The notes under the pieces: model-generated
The model's input: only the letters and a program-made list of their open reading frames with translations
Told to the model about the DNA's origin: nothing
Database searches by the model: none
Shown here: positions 1 to 8,285 of the stretch, in pieces
Layout: every line of letters begins with the position of its first letter
How positions within the stretch are numbered: position 1 is the first letter of the stretch
Assembly: GCF_003545815.1 (NCBI RefSeq)
Contig: NZ_PDUW01000006.1
Span: 62,001 to 126,000 of the forward strand
Source of the DNA: Pusillimonas caeni
GTDB taxonomy: Bacteria > Pseudomonadota > Gammaproteobacteria > Burkholderiales > Burkholderiaceae_B
DNA length: 64,000 nucleotides
Direction: 5' to 3'
Position numbers and translations under genes: made by a program

Positions 1-199
1 ACCAGTCGTCGAACGGGTCGGTATCCGGGTTGCAGCCGACGGCATAGGCCAGCAGCTTCACACGCCCATCCGGGCGGCGCTCTCCCTGCTCGGCGAGGAA
101 GTACACGCCCTGGTCCTTGACCAGGATGACGCGGCATTGGCTGGCGATGGCCTCGGTCAGCACGGGGCGCAGGTCGGAGCCTTTGAATCGCAGTGACAT
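1..199 (-). CDS. DUF3085 domain protein, 3' part cut by window edge
   Basis: The reading frame starts at the ATG on the minus strand at 199 and runs off the window at position 1. It begins MSLRFKGSDLRPVL and continues through VILVKDQGVYFLAE and AYAVGCNPDTDPFDDW, which I recognise as the DUF3085 family carried by ICEclc/PAGI-2-type integrative elements. A purine-rich Shine-Dalgarno (AGGAG, read on the minus strand) sits just upstream of the start. The function of the family is unknown. It is the first of a series of small minus-strand ICE genes that occupy 1-4042. Confidence 0.8.
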   Translation of the reverse strand, partial: MSLRFKGSDLRPVLTEAIASQCRVILVKDQGVYFLAEQGERRPDGRVKLLAYAVGCNPDTDPFDDW

Positions 200-230
200 G
201 GTTGAAATCTCCTATGTGGAATAGAGAAAA

Positions 231-258
231 GGCCCTCCATCCGCATGGATGGAGGGCC
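231..258 (-). terminator. hairpin terminator after the 341-1153 gene
   Basis: A perfect 12-bp stem (231-242 with 247-258) and a GCAT loop is followed on the minus strand by TTTTCTC. It lies 82 bp after the stop of the 270-residue ICE gene and before the DUF3085 gene. Confidence 0.7.
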
Positions 259-340
259 TGTGGGCACATGGCCCATGGGCGAAACTTCGTGGCGGGACCC
301 ACGGGTCAGCCGTAGAACCGGCAGGATTCAGTTTCCGGCG

Positions 341-1153
341 TCATGCCGGCACCGCCTGGCGCTGCCGGGTAGCCTTGGCGTCGATCACGCTCACATCGAT
401 CAGGCGCCAACGTCCGTCGTCGATGAGTCGCTCCAGCACTTCGCCGAGCATGTCGAAATACACCTCGTCATGCCGATCGACCAATTCGCCGTCGCGATGC
501 AGCTCCACCACGTAGGTGTCGCCGCCTCGGTCGTACAGCACCGTCACCCGGCCCTCGAACTTCGCGGTCGAGACCGTGAAGCTGATCGCCGGAGGCGTCT
601 CGATGATCTTGGACGGCGTCGGATCGACCCAGGTGAAATCCCGGGCACCCGCATCGACCAGCATGTGGGTGATGCGCCGGAAGCCATCGGGCGCCGGCAT
701 TTCCTCCAACTGCTGGATGAGCTGACCCAGCTCCATGCACTGCGGCTCGGGAATGGGCAGCTTGGCCGGCGCGGAGCCGAGGATGTGCGTCTTGACGGTG
801 TAGGGAATGCCGTCGGACGTCATCTCGGTGCGCTCTTCCGGCGTGTCCGCCCGCAGCCCATCGAAACGGCGCCGTGCGTAGGGTTGGACATGCACCTTGG
901 CGCCTTCGTCGGGGACGGTGGTCACCAGCTTGGAATCGAGCACAGCGAACTCGCTCGGCTTGAGCTTGACGACGATGGCATCGTCGGTGATGGCGACTAC
1001 CTTCCCGTCGAAGGGCTGGGGGTCGACGGCGAAGCCCAATGTCGAAGATTGCGGCTGATCGTCGAACACGCGGTACTTGAACGACCGCACGTTGCGGGGC
1101 ACGTGGCCTGCGACTAGCGAAGGCATCATGGATTTGATGAGGGAACGGTCCAT
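341..1153 (-). CDS. ICE-encoded conserved protein of unknown function, 270 aa
   Basis: The frame is open further upstream, but the ATG at 1153 is preceded by AAGGAGAT at good spacing, so I chose it (protein starts MDRSLIKSMMPSLV). The sequence is acidic, with no membrane segment and no catalytic motif I recognise. Proteins of this type occur in the conserved small-gene block of ICEclc/PAGI-2 relatives. A hairpin terminator follows at 231-258. Role unknown; it is probably expressed on its own because both sides have hairpins. Confidence 0.7.
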   Translation of the reverse strand: MDRSLIKSMMPSLVAGHVPRNVRSFKYRVFDDQPQSSTLGFAVDPQPFDGKVVAITDDAIVVKLKPSEFAVLDSKLVTTVPDEGAKVHVQPYARRRFDGLRADTPEERTEMTSDGIPYTVKTHILGSAPAKLPIPEPQCMELGQLIQQLEEMPAPDGFRRITHMLVDAGARDFTWVDPTPSKIIETPPAISFTVSTAKFEGRVTVLYDRGGDTYVVELHRDGELVDRHDEVYFDMLGEVLERLIDDGRWRLIDVSVIDAKATRQRQAVPA

Positions 1154-1412
1154 GGGAATCTCCTTGAGGAAGAAACAAGGGATTCCCCGCCCGCAAGGGA
1201 GAGGTCCCTTGTGGGTGGTGTGGATGGACGCGGTACGTCCGTGGAAAACATCGACCAGCACGGCTTCCCGTGCTTGCAGCCTTGAAGGTCTTGGCTGCCT
1301 GGGCATGTGTCGGCAACGCCGACGAACATGGGGCAAGAATGGCCCGGGAGTAAGCGGCCCGCTTGCAGGAAACGGCACCCCATCGCACCCGCTTTCCAGC
1401 GCTGCGGGCGAG

Positions 1413-1434
1413 AAAAAGCCCCTCGAAAGGGGCT
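1413..1434 (-). terminator. rho-independent terminator after the 92-aa gene
   Basis: The stem AGCCCCT/AGGGGCT (1417-1434) is followed on the minus strand by TTTTTCTC. It begins directly after the stop of the gene ending at 1441. Confidence 0.8.
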
Positions 1435-1440
1435 TGGGGG

Positions 1441-1719
1441 TCAGGCTTCGTACACGAAGTAGTGTTCTCGCTGACGCGGGAAGAACACGTGCTTCCACGT
1501 GTCGCCGCTTGTGTTGCCACCGTCGAATACGACCATTTCGTAGTCGTCAATGTCGGTGTCCACCAGATCGGCGCTGTCGATATGGCGCATGTGCAGCGTA
1601 CCGCTCATGCGCTCGAACACCAGGATCTGGCCGATGGCGTCGTCCTGGCTCATGGCGTTGACGCAGGCTCCAAGCTGATTCTCGAAGTCGGGCGTGGGCA
1701 AGATGAGATCGGGGAACAT
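1441..1719 (-). CDS. small acidic ICE protein of unknown function, 92 aa
   Basis: The protein starts MFPDLILPTPDFENQ. The ATG at 1719 has AGGAG seven bases upstream, which decides it against the longer frame that opens at 1776. It is rich in Asp/Glu with no Cys pairs or membrane helix. It sits between its own terminator (1413-1434) and the hairpin at 1743-1773, so it looks like an independent unit in the ICE small-gene block. I do not recognise the family. Confidence 0.65.
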   Translation of the reverse strand: MFPDLILPTPDFENQLGACVNAMSQDDAIGQILVFERMSGTLHMRHIDSADLVDTDIDDYEMVVFDGGNTSGDTWKHVFFPRQREHYFVYEA

Positions 1720-1742
1720 GAGATTGCTCCTATGGAATTGAA

Positions 1743-1773
1743 CCAGCCCGGCTCCTGGTGGGAGGCGGGCTGG
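1743..1773 (-). terminator. hairpin between two small ICE genes
   Basis: CCAGCCCG (1743-1750) pairs perfectly with CGGGCTGG (1766-1773). The T-run after it on the minus strand is weak, so it may be an mRNA 3'-end stabiliser rather than a true terminator for the gene ending at 1816. Confidence 0.45.
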
Positions 1774-1815
1774 CATATGGGGGATAAAGGGGAAGGCTTG
1801 CGCGTCGCGTGTCTG

Positions 1816-2553
1816 CTAGGTCTCGGCCAGTGGCAAGCCCAGTAGCGCGGGTGCGTCGGCATCGAGGATGAGGATGCGCACATCTGCCTGGCCGGCCAGT
1901 TCAAGGATGTTCGCCAGGTCGTCAGGCATGCCCTTGTCGCGGTGCTCCTGTCGAAGCTGCTCAGCACTGATGCCCTCGGCATATTCCAGGTTCTTGTCTG
2001 TCCAGGGCGTGGAGATCAGCTTGACGCCAATCGCCGGGCTGTACGGAACCCGAAAGGCGATGAACAGAAAAGCCTCCGGCGTGGCGAGGTCTGCCAGGTT
2101 GGCGAGGTACTGGCCGGTTTCCTGGCAGATGTGCGCGCTGCTGACTTCCCAGCACCGGCTGTAATAGCCGGTCTCGAAACTCAACCGCTGCACCACGTCT
2201 CGCGCGGCTTCGGCCGAATAGGTATCACCGACATGGACCGGGCGGCCGTCGAGGTCGTCGCCATGGATGGCATAGACCACGGCGCCCACCACGCCTTCGC
2301 CGTTGATGCCTTCAACAGCATCACATTCAGCAATCAGCTCGTCGCTGATGGCGTCAGTGCCGCTTTTGATCAACGCGAAGTCGCTGGTGACGATGCAAGG
2401 CGATGAGATCAGGTCGTTGTCGGAAAGATGCGCTTGGCTCGTGTGGATGGATCGCCAGACATGCGGGCTTCCGTCCCCGTAGCAGATGCACAGCGTTCGG
2501 ACGACTCTCAGATTCCAGTAGCCGCGTACAAAGGGATTGGGATTCTGGGTCAT
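1816..2553 (-). CDS. ICE-encoded conserved protein of unknown function, 245 aa
   Basis: The ATG at 2553 (MTQNPNPFVRGYWNLR) is preceded by GGAGAAATTCC, a plausible ribosome site; the frame upstream to 2739 is not needed. The body contains CICYGDGSPHVWRS and an acidic middle section. There is no signal peptide or membrane helix. Similar proteins are found beside DUF3085 genes in ICEclc/PAGI-2-type elements; I cannot assign a function. Neighbouring hairpins at 1743-1773 and 2686-2724 bracket it. Confidence 0.65.
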   Translation of the reverse strand: MTQNPNPFVRGYWNLRVVRTLCICYGDGSPHVWRSIHTSQAHLSDNDLISSPCIVTSDFALIKSGTDAISDELIAECDAVEGINGEGVVGAVVYAIHGDDLDGRPVHVGDTYSAEAARDVVQRLSFETGYYSRCWEVSSAHICQETGQYLANLADLATPEAFLFIAFRVPYSPAIGVKLISTPWTDKNLEYAEGISAEQLRQEHRDKGMPDDLANILELAGQADVRILILDADAPALLGLPLAET

Positions 2554-2685
2554 GGAATTTCTCCAGATTGAATAATGGAGCCAATTCCCGCCACCGGGAA
2601 TTGAACCCCGGTGGGTTGAAAGTGGAAAAAGCGTCAGGCGGCACTGATCGAGGGCTTTGGGCCAATCGGCGCAGGCTGACGGAAG

Positions 2686-2724
2686 AAAAATCGAGGGACA
2701 TGGCCGCGTGGACGCATGTCCCTC
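2686..2724 (-). terminator. hairpin terminator after the 130-aa gene
   Basis: A perfect 10-bp stem GAGGGACATG/CATGTCCCTC (2693-2702 with 2715-2724) is followed on the minus strand by GATTTTTC. It lies 42 bp after the stop of the gene ending at 2767. Confidence 0.7.
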
Positions 2725-2766
2725 ATGGGCAGTGAACAAAAAGACGGTGGTATGCCGCAGACCGGC

Positions 2767-3159
2767 TCACCAACCGCTGTAGTTCACCAACAGATCGGCG
2801 ATGACCTTGCGGCGTTGCAGATCGAGACCATCGAAGTCCGACAGTCCTTGGAAGTGGCAGCGCTTGAGCATGGCACCGCCCTCGCGCGCGTTGTAGAAGC
2901 TGAACATGGCGGACAGGAACATGCGTTCCCCGCTGCTCAGGACGCCGAGTGCGTCGTTGGCACGCAGCATGTCGGGACGCAGATCCCACTTGCTCTTTGC
3001 CTGGTTCAGGCCTTCGCGCGTGCCGTCGCCAAACCATTGCGGGCCTGCGATCTCGACGCCGCGCTTCCAGACCTCGAAGAAGGCTTGGGGCGCGGCGGCG
3101 AAATGCTGCTCTTCCCGCATGATCTGATCGACGACTTCCTGGGGCAAAAGCTGGTTCAT
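2767..3159 (-). CDS. ICE-encoded protein of unknown function, 130 aa
   Basis: Starts MNQLLPQEVVDQIMREE and ends near VIADLLVNYSGW. The composition is that of a soluble, mostly helical protein with several Trp/Phe. No family motif is recognised. The ATG at 3159 follows GGAGGAACCACGTC, a strong Shine-Dalgarno. The gene lies 21 bp downstream of the 70-residue gene ending at 3181, so the two are probably cotranscribed and end at the 2686-2724 hairpin. Confidence 0.7.
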   Translation of the reverse strand: MNQLLPQEVVDQIMREEQHFAAAPQAFFEVWKRGVEIAGPQWFGDGTREGLNQAKSKWDLRPDMLRANDALGVLSSGERMFLSAMFSFYNAREGGAMLKRCHFQGLSDFDGLDLQRRKVIADLLVNYSGW

Positions 3160-3180
3160 GACGTGGTTCCTCCAGTTGGA

Positions 3181-3393
3181 TCAGGGTGTGGCGAGCTGGG
3201 ACCAGCCGCCTCTTTCGAGGGCACGTTGAGCCGCGGCATAGCTGCGGAAGTACTGGCAGGATTCCCGCGAAACGGGACCTTCTGTATCGCGCGTGCCGAT
3301 GTAGTGGCCGGCGGCGCTATGCAGGATTTCGAGCGGCAGGAACTTGCCGCAATGGATCAAGGCCAACTGGCCGAAAGAGGCTTGCTGGGACAT
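3181..3393 (-). CDS. small ICE protein of unknown function, 70 aa
   Basis: The ATG at 3393 (MSQQASFGQLALIHCGK) has an AAGGAGC ribosome site upstream. The frame stays open to 3594, but the extension looks non-coding (low-complexity Arg/Ser/Ala, no Shine-Dalgarno). The C-terminal half resembles a short DNA- or protein-binding module but nothing definite. It precedes the 130-residue gene by 21 bp. Function unknown. Confidence 0.55.
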   Translation of the reverse strand: MSQQASFGQLALIHCGKFLPLEILHSAAGHYIGTRDTEGPVSRESCQYFRSYAAAQRALERGGWSQLATP

Positions 3394-3730
3394 GGACGGG
3401 CTCCTTGGAAAAAGCGGGGCCTCGTCCCTCACGGGATGGCAGCTCCCGCACGCGGTTGAGAAAAAAGCATCGGCGTCACGGGTGACGCGCGTCCGCAGAC
3501 TCGATGCGATGGCGGACTGGCGGGTAGCGCGGAAAGAATCCGCGGCAGCCTGGAAACTCTGGCTGCTGGCATGGTGCTGACGAATCAGCGACACATGCGG
3601 GCAGCTTCATGCGCGAGGCGAGCCGCGTCAGCCGGAAATCGGCATTTGCAACAGCCCCGATTGGCGAACGCGGAAAAAAGAAAGCCCCGCAATAAGTGCG
3701 GGGCTGTCAGGAGGATGAGGCGAAACTGGG
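3394..3730. other. intergenic stretch in the ICE small-gene block
   Basis: I see no convincing gene here. The only clear element is the rho-independent terminator at 3674-3705 belonging to the gene that ends at 3731. Confidence 0.5.
3674..3705 (-). terminator. rho-independent terminator after the 103-aa gene
   Basis: The stem AGCCCCGC/GCGGGGCT (3683-3690 with 3698-3705) is followed on the minus strand by TTTCTTTTTT. It supports the minus-strand frame ending at 3731 as a real transcript. Confidence 0.8.
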
Positions 3731-4042
3731 TCAGCGAGGCCTGTCGCCCAGTACATGCTGCTTCCACAGGGCGAATGCCTCGTCCGGTCCCAGCTCTGCG
3801 AGGATGACGATGGGCTGGCCCCGACGGGCACGCAGCGATGCGAAATACGCTGGCCGGTCGGCGATGGCGTTGAGCTTGATGCCCTTTAGGAACAGCAACT
3901 GGCGGGGGCGAACTTTGGTGGTAACGCAGGCATGATTGCGCTTGTTTGGGGCAAAAGGGCCAGCGAAGCGGGCGGACACGGCCAGAAAACCGCGACGAAC
4001 TACTTGTACTTGCCAGGCGAGGCGAACGGGTGACATCAGCAT
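3731..4042 (-). CDS. small basic protein of unknown function, 103 aa
   Basis: The protein starts MLMSPVRLAWQVQVV and ends DEAFALWKQHVLGDRPR. The second half (ASLRARRGQPIVILAELGPDEAF) looks like genuine protein sequence, the first 45 residues less so, so the true start may be internal. Evidence for transcription is the strong terminator directly downstream. It marks the border between the ICE small-gene block and the metal-resistance cargo. No family recognised. Confidence 0.5.
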   Translation of the reverse strand: MLMSPVRLAWQVQVVRRGFLAVSARFAGPFAPNKRNHACVTTKVRPRQLLFLKGIKLNAIADRPAYFASLRARRGQPIVILAELGPDEAFALWKQHVLGDRPR

Positions 4043-4194
4043 ATCGCTATGCGGTAAAGAAGACCGTCCTAAAGCTTGCAGGATCCCGGCATAGCTTCAT
4101 CATCACCTCTCCGTGACGGCTCATTGGAACGAAAAAGGCCAGCATCGCCGTGATGGACTTTCATAATTGCCAGGTCAACTGGCTTGCGTGCTGT

Positions 4195-4353
4195 TTATTC
4201 ACAGCAAGGCATTGCGACGTCGTTGCAGCAATCGCCGCCATCGCAACAGGGCGTTGCAGCAAAAGCGGCGGTGGGCGCTAGCATGAGGGCCAAGCCGCGG
4301 CCGCTCATGCTGGGGGCCGTTCTCTTCAGATTGGTGTCCTGCACCGTGTGCAT
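4195..4353 (-). CDS. small secreted Cys-rich protein of the cad operon, 52 aa
   Basis: This short frame begins MHTVQDTNLKRTAPS. After a basic N-terminus it has a hydrophobic, signal-like stretch (LALMLAPTAAFAA) and then a short mature part with three CC pairs (PCCDGGDCCNDVAMPCCE). It starts 25 bp after the lspA stop and is read in the same direction, so it appears to be the last gene of the cadA-lspA operon. A periplasmic Cd/Zn/Pb-binding peptide is the obvious inference from six Cys in 18 residues. The ribosome site (GGAAA) is weak. I do not recognise a named family. Confidence 0.6.
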   Translation of the reverse strand: MHTVQDTNLKRTAPSMSGRGLALMLAPTAAFAATPCCDGGDCCNDVAMPCCE

Positions 4354-4378
4354 TGCGAATTTCCGGATCGTCCCAATG

Positions 4379-4879
4379 TCACTGGGACTCCTTTGTGGCG
4401 GCCGGGTTCTCCACGCTCATGAACGACTGGGCCACCAGCGCGATCGCCCCGCCCACGATGGCCATGTCAGCGATGTTGAAGGCGGGCCAGTGCCAGCCGT
4501 GCAGGTGAAAGTCGATGTAGTCGATAACGTGCCCGCGCGTGGCGCGGTCGAACGCGTTGCCCAATGCGCCGCCCAGAATGAGGCTGTACGAAAGGCCTTC
4601 CGTTTTGCGCAGCGGCCGGGAGAGCAGCCATGCGAGCCATGCCGATATTGCGAACGCGATCGCCAGAAAAAACCACCGCTGCCAGCCGCCCGCGCCAGCA
4701 AGGAAGCTGAACGCCGCGCCGGGATTGAGAGCGTGAACTAGGTTGAAGAATGACGCCACCTCGTGCGACCAACCCAAGGGAGTTGTCGCGTCAATGTAGC
4801 TCTTAGCTGCCTGATCGCCGGCGAATATAACGATCGCGAGTGAGTACCACTGCGTCTTGCGAAGAGATGGTTCATCCAT
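4379..4879 (-). CDS. lspA: signal peptidase II (ICE-borne paralogue in the cad operon)
   Basis: The protein has 166 residues, the usual length for LspA, with four membrane segments. It carries the family landmarks: LGGALGNAFDRATRGHVIDYI with the first catalytic Asp, and FNIADMAI with the second. LspA removes signal peptides from prolipoproteins in the inner membrane. It starts 3 bp after the cadA stop, so it is translated with cadA and should be metal-induced. Copies of lspA next to cadA are common in mobile Cd/Pb resistance loci. A second, housekeeping lspA is expected elsewhere in the genome. Confidence 0.92.
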   Translation of the reverse strand: MDEPSLRKTQWYSLAIVIFAGDQAAKSYIDATTPLGWSHEVASFFNLVHALNPGAAFSFLAGAGGWQRWFFLAIAFAISAWLAWLLSRPLRKTEGLSYSLILGGALGNAFDRATRGHVIDYIDFHLHGWHWPAFNIADMAIVGGAIALVAQSFMSVENPAATKESQ

Positions 4880-4882
4880 TGT

Positions 4883-7795
4883 TCATGCCGCCTTGAACTT
4901 CAGGAGGCGCAGCCCATTGACGACAACCAAAAGACTTGCCCCCATGTCAGCGAACACAGCCATCCACATGGTGGCATGCCCTGTGAACGTCAACGCAAGG
5001 AACACCGCCTTGATGCCAAGGGCCAGAACGATGTTCTGCGTGAGGATCGCCGCAGTGCTACGCGACAGCCGGATGAAGGCGGGGATCTTGCGCAGGTCGT
5101 CGTCCATCAGGGCGACGTCGGCTGTTTCGATCGCGGTGTCGGTGCCGGCCGCGCCCATGGCGAAGCCGATGTCGGCACGGGCGAGCGCGGGCGAATCGTT
5201 GATGCCGTCGCCCACCATGCCCACCTGGCCCTCGCCGCCGACCAGGCTTTCGATGGTCTTGAGCTTGTCTTCGGGCAGTTGGTCACCACGGGCTTCAGAG
5301 ATTCCGACCTGGGCAGCGATGGCCGCGGCCGTGTGCTGGTTGTCCCCCGTCAGCATCAGCGTGCGCACACCCAGCGCCTGCAGGTCGGCCACCGCCTCAC
5401 GGCTGGTTTCCTTCACGGTGTCGGCCACTGCAAAAATGCCGAGCACGGTCGCATCGTCCATCAGCAGGATCGCTGTCTTGCCTTGGCGCTCCAGGGTCTC
5501 CAGCCGAGCCTGGAGCGTCGCTTCGCTCAGGCCCAGCTCCTGGGCGAGCCTGTGGTTGCCCATGTGCAACATGCGCCCGGCGACGCGGCCGCGCACGCCG
5601 CGGCCAGGCAGCGCCGCGAAGTCGTCGACCTCGTGCAGCGCGATGCCGTCACGGTTCGCCTTGCGGGCGATGGCCTGAGACACAGGATGGTCCGAGCGTG
5701 CCGCGAGGCTTGCGGCCCAGGCGGCAACTTCCTGCGCCTCGCCGATCAGCGGCACGAAGTCGGTCTGCTCGGGCTTGCCATGTGTGAGTGTGCCGGTCTT
5801 GTCCAGGGCCAACGCCTTGAGCTTGCGCCCGCCCTCCAGGTAGACGCCACCCTTGATCAGGATGCCGCGTCGGGCGGCAGCGGCCAAGCCGCTGACGATG
5901 GTGACCGGCGTGGAGATGACCAGAGCGCAGGGGCAGGCGATCACCAGCAGTACCAGGGCCTTGTAGACCCAGTCAAACCATGCGCCGCCGAAGGCGAGCG
6001 GCGGCACGACGGCAACCAGCACGGACACCGCGAACACCGCCGGCGTGTAGACGCGGGCGAACTGGTCGACGAAGCGCTGCGTGGGCGCACGGCTGCCCTG
6101 CGCGGACTCCACGGCATGGATGATGCGCGCGAGCGTCGAGTCGCTGGCGCCTGCGGTCACCTTGTATTCGAAAGAGCCGGTCTCATTGATGGTTCCGGCG
6201 AAGACCTGGTCACCTTCGGCCTTCTCGACGGGCAGGCTCTCGCCGGTGATGGGCGCCTGGTTGATGGCCGATCGACCCGAGGTGGTCAGGCCGTCCAGTG
6301 CGATGCGCTCGCCAGGACGCACGCGGACCACCGCGCCCTTTGCGACCTCCTTGGCCGGCAGCTCTGTCCATGAGCCATCGGCCTGCCGCACGGTCGCGGT
6401 CTCGGGCGCCAAGTCCATCAGCCCCCGAATGGCGTTGCGGGCGCGGTCCAGCGACTTCGCCTCGATCACTTCCGCCAACGCGAACAGGAACATGACCATG
6501 GCGGCCTCCGGCCAGTGGCCGATCGCCATGCCGCCGGTGACCGCGATGGCCATCAGGGCGTTCATGTTCAGGTTGAGGTTCTTCAGCGCGATCCAGCCCT
6601 TCTTGTAGGTGCTGAGGCCGCCGGTGAAGATCGAAACCAGTGCCAGCACGATCACGGCCCAATGATTGCCGTCGTTGACCCAGTACACGCCTTCGGCGGC
6701 CACCGCCGCAACGCCCGAAACCGCCATCGGCCACCAATTGGTCTTGTGCGCGGCCACCGGGGCATCGCGCGGCTCATCAGTCCTCTGGACCTCGGCTTCC
6801 ATGCCCAGCGATTCGATGGCTTCGACTGCCGGCTTGATCGCGTCGGGTGTGTGCCGAACCGTGAGCGTGCGCTGCATCAGGTTGAAATCCATTCCCTGCA
6901 CGCCCGGCATGCCTTGCAGCTTGCCGCGGATCAGACTTTCCTCGGTCGGACAGTCCATCTTCGCGATGCGAAGTACCGTGGTGGCTGTCTGCATGTCCTG
7001 CCGCGCAGCCTGCATTCCAATGGAAGCAAGCGCCTTCTCGATCGGCGCTGAGGTCGCCAGCGTGTGCTGGACTCCCAGCACACGCTGCATCAGATTGAAG
7101 TCGAGCGCGGTCACACCCGGCAGCTTGCCCAGCCGGTCGCGGATCAGCGCTTCTTCCGTCGGGCAATCCATGTTCTCGATCCGGTACGTCACCCGCTCGC
7201 CGATCGGCGGCGCGGAAACGGCAGCGGTTGGTTGCTGCTGCAGGGCCGAGGATGGGATCACAGCCGCGGCTTCGATCGGCCCCGTGTGGCCGAAGGTCTG
7301 CTCCTTGGCGCGCATGCCGATCGAGGCCAGGACCTGCTCCATCTGCGCGCGTGCCTGAGCGAGGTGTTTCACCGACAGGGTGCGCTCAGCGAGGTCGAAG
7401 TCGAGGTCCTGAATTCCCTCGACTGCCCCGAGGTGCGAGCGGATGAGTTTCTCCTCGCTCGGGCAGTCCATGTTCTCGATGCGGTAGGTGGTCGACACGG
7501 CGGCGTCTCGGACAGCCTGAGCCTTCATGCCCACCGAATTCAGCGCTTGCTCCAAGGCATCGGCCGAGACTTCGCGGTGCGAAATGGTCAACAAACGCTG
7601 CGGAAGATCGAACAGGAGCCGCTCGACACCGGGCATGCCCTCCAGCGTTCGCCGCACCAGTGCTTCCTCATTGCGGCAATCCATGTTGCTCACGTGGAAA
7701 ACGGTGGTTTCAGTGCTGGCCTGCTCACTGGCGCACGCCGTCTGTTGGCCATTGCCGCCGGAGCAGGCGCATGGGCTGGAAGGTTCTTTGTTCAT
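4883..7795 (-). CDS. cadA: Cd/Pb/Zn-exporting P-type ATPase with four HMA-like N-terminal domains
   Basis: P1B-type ATPase that exports divalent soft metals across the inner membrane. I chose the ATG at 7795 (970 aa) because the frame's upstream ATGs overlap the -10 box of the promoter at 7836-7866; GAAGAG serves as ribosome site. After a Cys-rich N-terminus (SPCACSGGNG) come four tandem ferredoxin-like domains, each with NMDC or KMDC (Cys 40, 111, 211, 282) followed by xxEE, so the usual second Cys of CxxC is replaced by Glu. The core has IACPCALVIS (around residue 620), the phosphorylation site DKTGTLTHG (around 663) and the hinge motif GDGINDSPAL. The operon continues with lspA. Transcription is controlled by the divergent cadR. 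Confidence 0.93.
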   Translation of the reverse strand: MNKEPSSPCACSGGNGQQTACASEQASTETTVFHVSNMDCRNEEALVRRTLEGMPGVERLLFDLPQRLLTISHREVSADALEQALNSVGMKAQAVRDAAVSTTYRIENMDCPSEEKLIRSHLGAVEGIQDLDFDLAERTLSVKHLAQARAQMEQVLASIGMRAKEQTFGHTGPIEAAAVIPSSALQQQPTAAVSAPPIGERVTYRIENMDCPTEEALIRDRLGKLPGVTALDFNLMQRVLGVQHTLATSAPIEKALASIGMQAARQDMQTATTVLRIAKMDCPTEESLIRGKLQGMPGVQGMDFNLMQRTLTVRHTPDAIKPAVEAIESLGMEAEVQRTDEPRDAPVAAHKTNWWPMAVSGVAAVAAEGVYWVNDGNHWAVIVLALVSIFTGGLSTYKKGWIALKNLNLNMNALMAIAVTGGMAIGHWPEAAMVMFLFALAEVIEAKSLDRARNAIRGLMDLAPETATVRQADGSWTELPAKEVAKGAVVRVRPGERIALDGLTTSGRSAINQAPITGESLPVEKAEGDQVFAGTINETGSFEYKVTAGASDSTLARIIHAVESAQGSRAPTQRFVDQFARVYTPAVFAVSVLVAVVPPLAFGGAWFDWVYKALVLLVIACPCALVISTPVTIVSGLAAAARRGILIKGGVYLEGGRKLKALALDKTGTLTHGKPEQTDFVPLIGEAQEVAAWAASLAARSDHPVSQAIARKANRDGIALHEVDDFAALPGRGVRGRVAGRMLHMGNHRLAQELGLSEATLQARLETLERQGKTAILLMDDATVLGIFAVADTVKETSREAVADLQALGVRTLMLTGDNQHTAAAIAAQVGISEARGDQLPEDKLKTIESLVGGEGQVGMVGDGINDSPALARADIGFAMGAAGTDTAIETADVALMDDDLRKIPAFIRLSRSTAAILTQNIVLALGIKAVFLALTFTGHATMWMAVFADMGASLLVVVNGLRLLKFKAA

Positions 7796-7835
7796 AGATC
7801 GCTCTTCATTGACAAGGTTTTCCCCGGATGCCATC

Positions 7836-7866
7836 ATTAGAAAACCTCTAGTAGATATAGAGTCAA
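7836..7866 (-). promoter_or_regulatory. MerR-type cadA promoter and CadR operator
   Basis: On the minus strand TTGACT (7861-7866) and TCTAAT (7836-7841) are separated by 19 bp, the long spacer typical of MerR-family promoters. The spacer holds the dyad CTCTA-N7-TAGAG. The site lies between divergent cadA and cadR. Confidence 0.85.
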
Positions 7867-7886
7867 GTTTTTTATAGGAAGCAACC

Positions 7887-8285
7887 ATGATGCGGATCGG
7901 TGAACTGGGCAAGAAGGCAGATTGCTTGGTGCAGACCGTGCGCTTTTACGAGTCAGAAGGCTTGCTGCCCGAGCCTGCACGTAGCGAGGGCAACTTCAGG
8001 CTCTATGACGAAGTCCATTTGCAGCGCTTGCTGTTCATCCGCCGCTGCCGGGCGAAGGACATGACGCTGGATGAGATCCGTCAACTGCTGAACTTACGGG
8101 ATCGGCCAGAGTTGGGCTGCGGCGAGGTGAACGCGCTGGTCGACGCTCATATCGCGCAAGTGCGGACCAAGATGAAGGAATTGCGCGCCTTGGAGCGCGA
8201 GTTAATGGATCTGCGACGCTCCTGCGATAGCGCCCGAACCTCGCGCGAGTGCGGCATTCTCAACAGCTTGGCCGAGCCCGCCTGA
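7887..8285 (+). CDS. cadR: Cd(II)/Pb(II)-responsive MerR-family regulator
   Basis: The protein has 132 residues with an N-terminal winged helix (MRIGELGKKADCLVQTVRFYE) and a dimerisation helix. The metal ligands expected of CadR/PbrR are present: Cys78 (ELGCGEV), Cys113 (RRSCDS) and Cys122 (RECGIL), with His88 nearby. AGGAAGC precedes the start. It is divergent from cadA across a 19-bp-spacer promoter, so it should repress and, with metal, activate cadA by DNA distortion. Assignment to CadR rather than PbrR rests on overall resemblance. Confidence 0.9.
   Translation: MMRIGELGKKADCLVQTVRFYESEGLLPEPARSEGNFRLYDEVHLQRLLFIRRCRAKDMTLDEIRQLLNLRDRPELGCGEVNALVDAHIAQVRTKMKELRALERELMDLRRSCDSARTSRECGILNSLAEPA

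Noticed and set aside
4976-6373. 465-codon plus-strand frame inside cadA
   Set aside because: Antisense shadow of the P-type ATPase core.
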